Source: Nocardioides panzhihuensis (lineage in GTDB: Bacteria > Actinomycetota > Actinomycetes > Propionibacteriales > Nocardioidaceae). Taken from it: a stretch of DNA of 64,000 nucleotides. A program made the position numbers and the translations under genes. Below the pieces are notes generated by a model. That model was not told where the DNA came from. It did no database searches and worked only from the letters and a program-made list of their open reading frames with translations. This document shows positions 57,308 to 64,000 of this stretch, in pieces. The stretch is from assembly GCF_013408335.1 (NCBI RefSeq), contig NZ_JACBZR010000001.1:3821501-3885500 (forward strand). Reading direction: 5' to 3'. Position 1 is the first letter of the stretch, and each line of letters opens with the position of its first letter.

Positions 57308-57442
57308 GCCGAAGCGTCACTTTCTGACGCCGAAGCGTCGAAAACTGAGGCCGAGAAGTCAGTTTCCTGACTTCTCGGCCTCGAATTTCGACTTCTCGCT
57401 GCCAGAAAGTGACCTCTGGGCGTCAGAAACTGACTACTCGGG
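57308..57442. repeat. 21-bp-phased inverted repeat array, locus 4
   Basis: The clearest array: forward units at 57308 (gccgaagcgtcac), 57329 (gccgaagcgtcga) and 57350 (gccgagaagtcag), a 4-base loop (tttc), then inverted units at 57367 (ctgacttctcggc), 57388 (tcgacttctcgct), 57409 (gtgacctctgggc) and 57430 (ctgactactcggg). All steps are exactly 21 bp. The centre is a perfect 16-bp stem (gaggccgagaagtcag, tttc, ctgacttctcggcctc). Spacers are also partly complementary (tttctgac with gtcagaaa). The last unit covers the stop codon of the convergent gene. Confidence 0.92.
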
Positions 57443-57667
57443 GAGGTCTTTCTCGGCTCGCTTGGCTGCGGCGCGGAGCTCGAAGAGCTCGGTGGCGAGG
57501 CCGCCGACCGCGACCGCTACATCCTTCACCGCGCCGGTGATGATCATGGTGACCTGGCCGACCGTGGTGGCGGTGACCTCGACGGCGCTCTGCGCGACAT
57601 CCTTACGGATCTCGTTCTTGCTCAGCTCTGGCTCCATGACAACCCATTGTGGCTGGTCAGGCGTCAT
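57434..57667 (-). CDS. Small protein coupled to the desaturase gene
   Basis: A 77-residue protein: an acidic/basic first third (EPELSKNEIRKDVAQSAVEV), a weakly hydrophobic or amphipathic middle (VGQVTMIITGAVKDVAVAVG) and a basic helix at the end (RAAAKRAEKDLPE). I do not recognise it. Its ATG overlaps the desaturase stop codon (ATGA), and GAGGGGG lies about 7 bases before it; a shorter start at 57637 is possible. Coupling suggests it works with the desaturase system, possibly at the membrane. Confidence 0.66.
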   Translation of the reverse strand: MTPDQPQWVVMEPELSKNEIRKDVAQSAVEVTATTVGQVTMIITGAVKDVAVAVGGLATELFELRAAAKRAEKDLPE

Positions 57668-58788
57668 GCTGCGACCCCCTCGAGCGCAGGGGCGCTCCGC
57701 ACCTCAGCAGCAGCGGGCTTCTTGCGGTCGGGGAGGGCGAACTTGCAGATCTTCTTGAAGACGCCGAGCAGCTGCTGGTGCAGCGGGCCGGTGTTGTAGG
57801 AGAGGCCGTAGCGCTCGCAGATCTCACGGACCTCCTCGGCGATCTCCGGGTAGCGACGCGCGGGGAGATCGGGGAAGAGGTGGTGCTCGATCTGGTGGGA
57901 CAGGTTGCCGGACATGATGTGGAAGGTGCGGCTTCCGGTGATGTTGGCGGAGCCGAGCAGCTGGCGGTAGTACCAGTGGCCCTGGGTCTCGTCCTCGCAC
58001 TCCTCCTGCGAGAAGGTGGCGACACCGGCCGGGAAGTGCCCGCAGAAGATGATGTTGAACGTCCATACGTTGCGGATGATGTTGGCGGTGAAGTTCCCCG
58101 CGAAGGTGAGCGGTGCGAGCGGACCGGTGAGCAGCGGGAAGAGGACGTAGTCCTTCATCGTCTGCTTCTTCACCTTGCGCCAGATCCGGGCGCCGATCTC
58201 CTTGTTCTCGGCCCACGTCCGGCGGCCGGCGACGAGCTCGTCGACCTCGAGGTCGTGCATCGCCACGCCCCACTCGAAGAACGTCATCAGCAGGAAGGCG
58301 TACAGCGGGTTGCCGAGGTAGTACGGGTGCCACTTCTGGTCCTCGTCCATCCGGAGGACGCCGTAGCCCACGTCGCGGTCCTTGCCCACGATGTTCGTGA
58401 ACGTGTGGTGCATGTAGTTGTGGCCGTACTTCCAGTTCTCGGCCGGGGCCATCGTGTCCCAGTCGAACATGCGCGAGTTGAGGTGGGGGTCGCCCATCCA
58501 GTCGTACTGGCCGTGCATGACGTTGTGCCCGATCTCCATGTTGTCGAGGATCTTGGAGATCGACAGGCAGGCGACCGCCGGGACCCACCCGACCACGGGC
58601 AGATAGAAGAGCGCGCGGCCGGCGAGCTCGAAGGCGCGCTGCTTCTTGACGATGTCGTAGATGTACGCCGAGTCCTTCTCGCCCAGGTCGGCGACGATCC
58701 GCTGGCGGATGGCCTCCATCTCGGCGCCGAACGCATCCAGCTCCTCGGGGCTCAGTCGGCGGTTTCCGGTGTTCTCAACAGTGGTCAT
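57664..58788 (-). CDS. Membrane fatty-acid desaturase (DesA3-like delta-9 acyl-CoA type)
   Basis: The 374-residue di-iron desaturase has the three histidine boxes: GHNVMHG near residue 88, HNYMHH near 124, and HQIEHH near 305. Hydrophobic pairs of helices lie between them. It should introduce a double bond into stearoyl- or palmitoyl-CoA, using electrons from the reductase encoded 22 bases upstream. That pair corresponds to DesA3/Rv3230c of M. tuberculosis. ATG follows GAGGAG. It is followed by the coupled 77-residue protein. Confidence 0.94.
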   Translation of the reverse strand: MTTVENTGNRRLSPEELDAFGAEMEAIRQRIVADLGEKDSAYIYDIVKKQRAFELAGRALFYLPVVGWVPAVACLSISKILDNMEIGHNVMHGQYDWMGDPHLNSRMFDWDTMAPAENWKYGHNYMHHTFTNIVGKDRDVGYGVLRMDEDQKWHPYYLGNPLYAFLLMTFFEWGVAMHDLEVDELVAGRRTWAENKEIGARIWRKVKKQTMKDYVLFPLLTGPLAPLTFAGNFTANIIRNVWTFNIIFCGHFPAGVATFSQEECEDETQGHWYYRQLLGSANITGSRTFHIMSGNLSHQIEHHLFPDLPARRYPEIAEEVREICERYGLSYNTGPLHQQLLGVFKKICKFALPDRKKPAAAEVRSAPALEGVAA

Positions 58789-58810
58789 GGATATCTCCTC
58801 GAGGGAATCG

Positions 58811-59905
58811 TCAGAGGTCCACGGAGCAGTCGCCCTCGGGCGTGCTCACGCAGATCCGGATCTGTTCGTCAGGGAGCTCGGAGGTCTCGCCGGTCAGGAC
58901 GTTGCGGACCCGTCCGGAGCTCTTGTTGGTCGTGCAGGAGAAGCAGATCCCCATCCGGCAGCCGGACTCGGGGGTCAGCCCCGCGGCCTCGGCCTGGTCG
59001 AGGATCGTCGCGCCGTCGTTGGCGACGGACTTACCGGTGCGCGCGAACGCCATCTCGCCGCCGGCGACACCGGCGGTCCTGGGCGGCTTGAAGTACTCCA
59101 CACGGAGCGACTCGGTCCCGTCGTACGCAGCCTGGGCCGCTTCGATGAGCGACGCCGGACCGCAGGCCCACGTCGGCACCTCGCGGTAGCCCGGGACGAG
59201 CTTCTCCAGCAGCGCCGGGGAGAGGTAGGGCGCCCCATCGGCGGTGTGGAGGATGTGCAGGTCGACGCCGTGACCCTGGCGACGGATCTCATCGAGCTCG
59301 TCGGCGAAGATCTGGCGGTCGGCGCTGGGCGCCCAGTGCAGGAAGGTGACCTTGCCCCGGTGCGTACGCCGCTGCAGCGAGCGCAGCATCGACATCACCG
59401 GAGTGATGCCGGAGCCGCCCGAGATCAGGAGGATGTGCTCGGGCACACGGTCGGGAAGGACGAAGTCGCCCTCGGCCTGGGACAGGTGCACCAGGGTCCC
59501 GACCGTGGCCCGCTCGGTCAGGAACTTGGAGATGCTGTAGGGGGTCGCGTGCTCGTCCTCGTGGGCACGCACCGTGATGGTGAGCGGCTCGCCAGGCTTG
59601 CTCTCGGTGTTGGAGACGGTGAAGACGCGGGTGGTACGCCGCCCCTCCCCCGTGTCGATGCCGACGCTGACGTGCTGGCCGGCGCGGTGTCCGCGCCAGG
59701 TCGAGGTGGGCTGGAGAGTCACGGTCGCCACCCGGGGCGCGCCAGGCGCGCTGACCTCCGGGTGGATGTCGGTGATGCGAGCACGCACCTCGTGTGCTGC
59801 CAGCATCGGGTTGATCTGGGTGAGGTAGCGGTCGATGCCATGCGGGGAGGCGAGCGCCGCAACCGTGCGGGAGCGGAGGATCCGGCCGCCGAGGTCGAGT
59901 GCCAT
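58811..59905 (-). CDS. Ferredoxin reductase with C-terminal 2Fe-2S domain (desaturase electron donor)
   Basis: The 364-residue protein has an FAD domain (TRVFTVSNTESKP), an NADPH domain (ILLISGGSGITPVMSML) and a plant-type ferredoxin domain with GCRMGICFSC and the final cysteine in ICVSTPEGDC. It passes electrons from NADPH to the desaturase. The gene is the first of the desaturase operon; GAAAGG lies about 9 bases before the ATG, and one of two paired operators lies 21 bases upstream. Confidence 0.93.
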   Translation of the reverse strand: MALDLGGRILRSRTVAALASPHGIDRYLTQINPMLAAHEVRARITDIHPEVSAPGAPRVATVTLQPTSTWRGHRAGQHVSVGIDTGEGRRTTRVFTVSNTESKPGEPLTITVRAHEDEHATPYSISKFLTERATVGTLVHLSQAEGDFVLPDRVPEHILLISGGSGITPVMSMLRSLQRRTHRGKVTFLHWAPSADRQIFADELDEIRRQGHGVDLHILHTADGAPYLSPALLEKLVPGYREVPTWACGPASLIEAAQAAYDGTESLRVEYFKPPRTAGVAGGEMAFARTGKSVANDGATILDQAEAAGLTPESGCRMGICFSCTTNKSSGRVRNVLTGETSELPDEQIRICVSTPEGDCSVDL

Positions 59906-59925
59906 GTGTTTCGCCTTTCAGTGAA

Positions 59926-60009
59926 CATCTGTACACCGACAACCATGGCTGGTCATTGCCGCACGCGTCAAGACACCGCCCGCGTGGTCCAAATCACGGT
60001 GTACAGGTG
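59926..60009. promoter_or_regulatory. Paired inverted operators between the desaturase operon and its TetR gene
   Basis: catctgtacaccg (59926-59938) and, inverted, cggtgtacaggtg (59997-60009) differ at one of 13 positions. Each holds the palindromic core tgtaca. One lies near each divergent start, so both promoters could be controlled by the adjacent TetR protein. Confidence 0.65.
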
Positions 60010-60039
60010 TGCACCTGACATCCCGCCGGTCGCTGCCCC

Positions 60040-60045
60040 TAGGAT
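60040..60045 (+). promoter_or_regulatory. -10-like box TAGGAT of the TetR gene
   Basis: TAGGAT, then six bases (ggtctg), then the GTG start: leaderless geometry. The nearer inverted operator lies 31-43 bases before the box, so it covers the -35 side. Confidence 0.5.
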
Positions 60046-60051
60046 GGTCTG

Positions 60052-60687
60052 GTGATCGAGACAGGTGCGGAGCCGGAGAGCCGTGCGGAGCGCAAGCTCC
60101 GGACCCGGCGAGCGATCCTGGACGCGACGCTGGAGCTGTGCTCCGACAGCTCCCTGACCGCGCTCTCCCTGCGCCAGGTCGCCAAGCAGGTCGGGATCGT
60201 GCCGACGGCGTTCTACCGCCACTTCGACTCCATCGAGTCGCTCGGGCTCGCGCTGGTCGAGGAGTCCTTCGACTCGCTGCGAGACCTGTTTCGTGACGTA
60301 CGCCGCAACGCTCAGGCCGACAAGGACATCGTCGACGGCTCGATCGACGCGCTCGTCGACCACGTCCACCGGCGCCGCAACCACTTCGGGTTCATCGCGC
60401 GTGAGCGCGTCGCCGGGCCGCGCTCGGTGCGCGAGGCCATCCAGCGCGAGATCGAGCTCTGCGAACGCGAGCTCGCCACCGACCTGGCGCTGATGACCGG
60501 CACGGCCACGTGGACCGCGAAGGACCTGCACGTGCTCTCGTCGCTGTTCGTCACGGTCCTGGTCGCGACCGCCGAGCAGATCCTCTCCACCAGCCGCCCC
60601 GAGCAGGAGAGGCAGATCGTCGCCACCGTGCGGACCCAACTGCGGATGCTGCTGATCGGGGTCTATCAGTGGCAGTCCGAGGGGTAG
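60052..60687 (+). CDS. TetR family regulator of the desaturase operon
   Basis: The 211-residue protein has the TetR DNA-binding domain (TRRAILDATLELC, SLRQVAKQVGIVPTAFYRHF) and a helical ligand domain (about residues 70-200) with HRRRNHFGFIARERVAGP. Its place beside a desaturase-reductase operon matches DesT/DesR-type lipid sensors that bind acyl-CoA; the ligand here is inferred. It converges with the MFS gene, ending 3 bases from its stop codon. Confidence 0.9.
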   Translation: MIETGAEPESRAERKLRTRRAILDATLELCSDSSLTALSLRQVAKQVGIVPTAFYRHFDSIESLGLALVEESFDSLRDLFRDVRRNAQADKDIVDGSIDALVDHVHRRRNHFGFIARERVAGPRSVREAIQREIELCERELATDLALMTGTATWTAKDLHVLSSLFVTVLVATAEQILSTSRPEQERQIVATVRTQLRMLLIGVYQWQSEG

Positions 60688-60690
60688 GCC

Positions 60691-62208
60691 TCAGCAACCG
60701 CAGGCGGCCGCCTCGCGTCCGTGCTCGCACAGCTCGGCGAGCTCGGCGTCGAGATCGGCCCCAGGCTCCTCGACGGGCTCCTCGGGCGACTCGGCCCGAG
60801 CAGGCAGCATGACGGCCATCACGACCACGATCACTGCGAGCGCGGCGCTGACCATGAACGCGGCCTGCAGGCCGCTGACCTGGGCAGCGACAGCACCGAC
60901 CTCGTCGATGACCTGGTCGCTGCGTACCGACATCACGGTCACCGCCAGGGCTGTGCCGAAGGCGGCCGCGACCTGCTGGAGCGTGCCCAGGATCGAGGAG
61001 CCGTGGGAGTAGAGGTGGGACGGCAGCGACCCGAGGCCGAGGGTGAAGACCGGGGTGAAGGCCGCGGCCAGGCTGACCATCAGGATCAGGTGCAGCACCA
61101 GGATGAGCCAGTAGGGCGTGGTGAGCGAGATCTGCGAGAGCCCGGCGAGAGCGGCCACGATGCCGACGGAGCCCGGGATGACGAGCACGCGACCACCGCG
61201 CGCGTCGAAGATCCGCCCGACGGTCGGCCCGAGGAGGCCCATCGCGAGACCGCCCGGCATGACCAGCAGGCCGGTGTAGAGCGGGGTGAGCCCACGCACG
61301 GTCTGCAGGTAGAGCGGCAGCAGGATCATCGAGCCCATCATCGCCAGGAACGCGATCGCCATCAGGACCAGCGACTTGGTGAAGGTCGGGTGCAGGAAGG
61401 CGCGCAGGTCGAGCAGCGGCGAGCCGACTCGCTGCAGCCTCAGCTGGCGAAGCACGAAGCCGATGATCAGCACCGCGCCGAAGGCGACGATGATCACCGG
61501 ACGCCCGACCTCACCCTCGGCGAACCGGCTGAGTCCGTAGACGAGCGATCCGAACCCGAGCGCGGCGATGACCACCGATGCCCAGTCCACGCTCGTCTTC
61601 GAGGTCTCACCGACGTTCTCCAGGCGGCGCAGCCCGGACCAGGCCACGCCGATGGCGATCGGCAGGACCAGCAGGAAGAGCAGCCGCCACGAGCCGAAAC
61701 CCAGGATCAGCCCGGAGATCGTCGGCCCCAGCGCCGGCGCGACCGAGATCGCCATGGTGACGTTGCCCATCACCCGGCCCCGGTCGCTCTCGTCGACGAC
61801 CGTCATCAGCGTGGTCATCAGCAGCGGCATCATCACCGCGGTGCCGGCCGCCTGGATGACCCGGCCGGCGAGCAGGATGCTGAAGACCGGGGCGATCGCC
61901 GAGATCAGGGTGCCGGCGATGAAGATGCCCATCGCCGTGGCGTACGCCGTCCGGGTCGTCACCCGCTGCAGGAACCAGCCGGTCACCGGGATCACCGACG
62001 CCATGGTCAGCATGAACGCGGTCGAGACCCACTGGGCGGCATGCTCGGTGACCCCGAAGCTGTTCATCAGGTTCGGGATCGCGTTGAGCATGATCGTCTC
62101 GTTGAGGATCACCACGAAGGTGGCCAGCACGAGCAAGTTGATGACGGCAGGAGTACGCCGCTTCTCACCGTCCAAGGGACGGTGCGATGTTGTGACGGCA
62201 GCAGTCAT
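60691..62208 (-). CDS. DHA2-type MFS drug transporter
   Basis: The 505-residue permease has about 14 hydrophobic helices, as in the DHA2 (EmrB/QacA) group. The first helix pair has NETIMLNAIPNLMNSFG and WVSTAFMLTMASVIPVTGWF, and the loop motif APALGPTISGLIL (motif C) marks an exporter. An acidic tail ends in CEHGREAAACGC, with three cysteines. The ATG follows GAGGAC. The substrate is unknown. Confidence 0.9.
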   Translation of the reverse strand: MTAAVTTSHRPLDGEKRRTPAVINLLVLATFVVILNETIMLNAIPNLMNSFGVTEHAAQWVSTAFMLTMASVIPVTGWFLQRVTTRTAYATAMGIFIAGTLISAIAPVFSILLAGRVIQAAGTAVMMPLLMTTLMTVVDESDRGRVMGNVTMAISVAPALGPTISGLILGFGSWRLLFLLVLPIAIGVAWSGLRRLENVGETSKTSVDWASVVIAALGFGSLVYGLSRFAEGEVGRPVIIVAFGAVLIIGFVLRQLRLQRVGSPLLDLRAFLHPTFTKSLVLMAIAFLAMMGSMILLPLYLQTVRGLTPLYTGLLVMPGGLAMGLLGPTVGRIFDARGGRVLVIPGSVGIVAALAGLSQISLTTPYWLILVLHLILMVSLAAAFTPVFTLGLGSLPSHLYSHGSSILGTLQQVAAAFGTALAVTVMSVRSDQVIDEVGAVAAQVSGLQAAFMVSAALAVIVVVMAVMLPARAESPEEPVEEPGADLDAELAELCEHGREAAACGC

Positions 62209-62377
62209 GACGAGGTCCTCGGGTCGTACGCAGGGGCCCGTTGCCGCCCGCTCTCATAGATACATCGAACGGGTGGGGCCGATTTCGACATCACGCCACA
62301 AGAAACTTTGCGAGCCCCCAGGCAGTGACACTCAATGGTCCCTTGCACAACCGGGGTGAGTCGAACGATATTCCGTA

Positions 62378-62437
62378 CGTCACATCGTGCTGCGTCACAT
62401 CGTGCTGCGTCACATCGCGCTAGGTCACGACGCTCTG
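62378..62437. repeat. 15-bp tandem repeat after the quinone-oxidoreductase gene
   Basis: cgtcacatcgtgctg occurs at 62378 and 62393, a copy with two changes (cgtcacatcgcgcta) at 62408, and a weaker one (ggtcacgacgctctg) at 62423. The block ends 3 bases from the stop codon of the minus-strand gene. No inverted arm is visible. Confidence 0.8.
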
Positions 62438-62439
62438 CC

Positions 62440-63408
62440 TTACAGCGTGAAGACGACCTTCCCGAAGAGATCACCGGCGTGCATCGCCTCGAAGCCGGCC
62501 TTGGCCTCGGTCAGCGGCATGGTGCGGTCGATCAGCGGGCGGGTGCCGGTCGCCTCGAGAAGGGAGACCAGGCTCGCCAGATCGTTGCGGGTGCCCATCG
62601 TCGAGCCGATCACCTTCAGCTGCAGGAAGAAGATGTTGGTCAGCAGCGCGTCGTCGAGGTCGGCCCCCGACGTGGTGCCGCTGATGATGATCGCCCCTCC
62701 CGGTCGCAGCGAGCGGACCGAGTGCTTCCAGGTCGCCCGCCCGACGGTCTCGATCACCGCGTCCACCTTGACCGGCAGCCGCTCACCCGACGCCAGCGCC
62801 TCGTGGGCGCCGAGCTCGAGGGCACGTTTCTGCTTCGCCTCGTCGCGCGAGGTGGCGTAGACCTTCAGACCGGCCGCCCGCGCGAGCGTGATCGCCGCGG
62901 TCGCCACTCCCCCGCCGGCGCCCTGCACCAGCACCGAGTCGCCCGCCTTGAGCCCGCCCTGGGTGAACAGCATCCGGTAGGCCGTCAGCCACGCCGTCGG
63001 CAGGCAGGCCGCCTCCTCGAAGGACATGCCGTCGGGCTTCGCCACCACGTTGCGCCGCGGCACTACGACCTTCTCGGCGAAGGTGCCCTGGTGGCGCTCG
63101 GAGAGCAGCGACCGCTTCGGGTCGAGGGTCTCGTCGCCGGTCCAGTCGGGCGAGGAGATCACCGAGTGCACGACGACCTCGTTGCCGTCCTCGTCGAGCC
63201 CGGCCGCGTCGCAGCCGAGGATCATCGGCAGCGACTCGGCCTTGAGCCCGACCCCCTGCAGTGACCACAGGTCGTGGTGGTTGAGCGAGGCCGCCTTGAC
63301 GGTGACGGTCGTCCACCCGTCCGGTGCCACCGGGTCGGGCCGCTCGCCCAGCACCAGGCCGGAGATCGGGTCGTCGGATGAGAACTTCTCGGCGTACGCA
63401 GCGAACAT
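62440..63408 (-). CDS. Zinc-binding dehydrogenase / quinone oxidoreductase
   Basis: The 322-residue MDR-family oxidoreductase has a GroES-like domain ([12 protein letters not shown]) and an NAD(P) domain with [18 protein letters not shown]. The cysteine and histidine zinc ligands of alcohol dehydrogenase are mostly absent, so a quinone- or enone-reductase activity is likelier. TAGGGT lies 7 bases before the ATG. It stands between the MFS gene and the malic enzyme gene, all on the minus strand. Confidence 0.87.
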   Translation of the reverse strand: MFAAYAEKFSSDDPISGLVLGERPDPVAPDGWTTVTVKAASLNHHDLWSLQGVGLKAESLPMILGCDAAGLDEDGNEVVVHSVISSPDWTGDETLDPKRSLLSERHQGTFAEKVVVPRRNVVAKPDGMSFEEAACLPTAWLTAYRMLFTQGGLKAGDSVLVQGAGGGVATAAITLARAAGLKVYATSRDEAKQKRALELGAHEALASGERLPVKVDAVIETVGRATWKHSVRSLRPGGAIIISGTTSGADLDDALLTNIFFLQLKVIGSTMGTRNDLASLVSLLEATGTRPLIDRTMPLTEAKAGFEAMHAGDLFGKVVFTL

Positions 63409-63467
63409 GCCTCCGACCCTACCGACTCGGACGGTTGCCCGATCGAGGTACGCAGATGGCGGGACGC

Positions 63468-64000
63468 TCAGGCCCGAGCGACCCCGTCGATCCGGGCAGC
63501 GGCGGCGACGGCAGCGGCCACGGCGGGGCCGACCCGCGGGTCGAACGGCTCGGGGATGATCTTGACCTCCGACAGCTCGTCCTCGACCAGCGCCGCCAGG
63601 GCCTGGGCCGCGGCGAGCTTCATCCCCTCGGTGATCGAGGAGGCGTGGACGTCGATCGCACCCCGGAAGATGCCGGGGAAGGCGAGCACGTTGTTGATCT
63701 GGTTGGGGAAGTCCGAGCGACCGGTGGCGACGATGCTGGCGTACTTGTGCGCCACGTCGGGGTGGATCTCCGGGTTCGGGTTGGCCATCGCGAAGACGAT
63801 CGCCTGCTCGGCCATGGTCGCGACGAACTCCTCGGGGACGGTGCCGCCGGAGAGGCCGACGTAGACGTCGGCACCGTCGAGCACCTCAGCCAGCGAGCCC
63901 GAGCGGCCGGTGATGTCCGCGGTCACCTCGGCGATCGCCTTCTTGGAGGCGGTCAGATCGGAGCGGGTGGAGGAGATGACGCCCTTGCGGTCGAGCAGGG
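63468..64000 (-). CDS. NAD(P)-dependent malic enzyme, C-terminal part
   Basis: The gene runs off the right edge; the visible 177 residues are the end of the malic enzyme NAD-binding domain ([53 protein letters not shown]). This enzyme decarboxylates malate to pyruvate. The FPNQINNVL and PNPEI motifs are diagnostic of the MaeB/SfcA family. No phosphate-acetyltransferase tail is present, so it is the short form. Confidence 0.94.
   Translation of the reverse strand, partial: LLDRKGVISSTRSDLTASKKAIAEVTADITGRSGSLAEVLDGADVYVGLSGGTVPEEFVATMAEQAIVFAMANPNPEIHPDVAHKYASIVATGRSDFPNQINNVLAFPGIFRGAIDVHASSITEGMKLAAAQALAALVEDELSEVKIIPEPFDPRVGPAVAAAVAAAARIDGVARA

Overview
The window is ordinary high-GC chromosomal DNA from an actinobacterium, most likely a member of the Nocardioidaceae (Nocardioides-like). 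The evidence is the GC-rich coding bias, the actinobacterial mismatch nuclease NucS, the fused 2-oxoglutarate decarboxylase/dehydrogenase Kgd, many apparently leaderless genes, and a gene order that follows a block known from other actinobacteria such as Mycobacterium: argS-lysA-hom-thrC-thrB-rho-rpmE-prfA-prmC-ywlC-wecA-atpI-atpBEFHAGDC-DUF2550, with the cobalamin adenosyltransferase and nucS further on. No phage, plasmid, insertion sequence or CRISPR locus is visible. The genus is an inference.

Layout. 1-12 kb: two 3-hydroxyacyl-CoA dehydrogenase paralogues, an SRPBCC protein, nucS, a secreted 5'-nucleotidase, a secreted phosphodiester glycosidase, the B12-dependent mutase meaA and a PduO-type adenosyltransferase that can supply its cofactor. 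12-18 kb: a SWIM-SNF2 helicase, a TrmB/LuxR-like regulator, an MFS permease and small membrane proteins. 18.3-25.9 kb: the complete F1Fo ATP synthase operon on the minus strand. 26.3-27.7 kb: a lower-GC insertion with a WXG100/EspC-like protein and a translationally coupled 80-residue partner. 27.7-38.5 kb: wecA, ywlC, prmC, a sunset-domain protein, prfA, rpmE, rho and the threonine branch (thrB, thrC, hom). 38.6-44.3 kb: a quinone oxidoreductase with a SoxR-like box, two unknown genes, lysA, argS and a divergent tRNA-Arg. 44.4-50.2 kb: small enzymes, an acyltransferase, an LCP-family envelope protein and a lipoprotein. 50.3-64 kb: kgd, an MMPL transporter with its TetR regulator, a desaturase/ferredoxin-reductase pair with its own TetR regulator, a DHA2 drug transporter, another quinone oxidoreductase and the 3' part of a malic enzyme gene.

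The most unusual element is a family of non-coding arrays found at four junctions between convergent genes (about 1.27, 31.34, 40.92 and 57.31 kb). Each is built of 13-bp units (consensus gccgaagcgtcac) repeated with exact 21-bp phasing, three or four copies in one direction followed by three or four in inverted orientation. Centre units and spacers differ between loci while the 21-bp phase is kept. Two more junctions carry other modular repeats, with 12-bp and 15-bp periods. These arrays look like a dispersed, possibly mobile or protein-bound, terminator-like element and are the best candidate here for something undescribed.

Regulatory sites that can be read directly include the SoxR-like palindrome inside a 19-bp promoter spacer, paired inverted operators between the desaturase-reductase operon and its TetR gene, three direct repeats between the MMPL gene and its TetR gene, a near-perfect palindrome upstream of meaA, and TANNNT boxes placed 6-8 bases before many start codons. 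Two gene-free stretches exceed 300 bases: 12292-12665 and 25854-26349.
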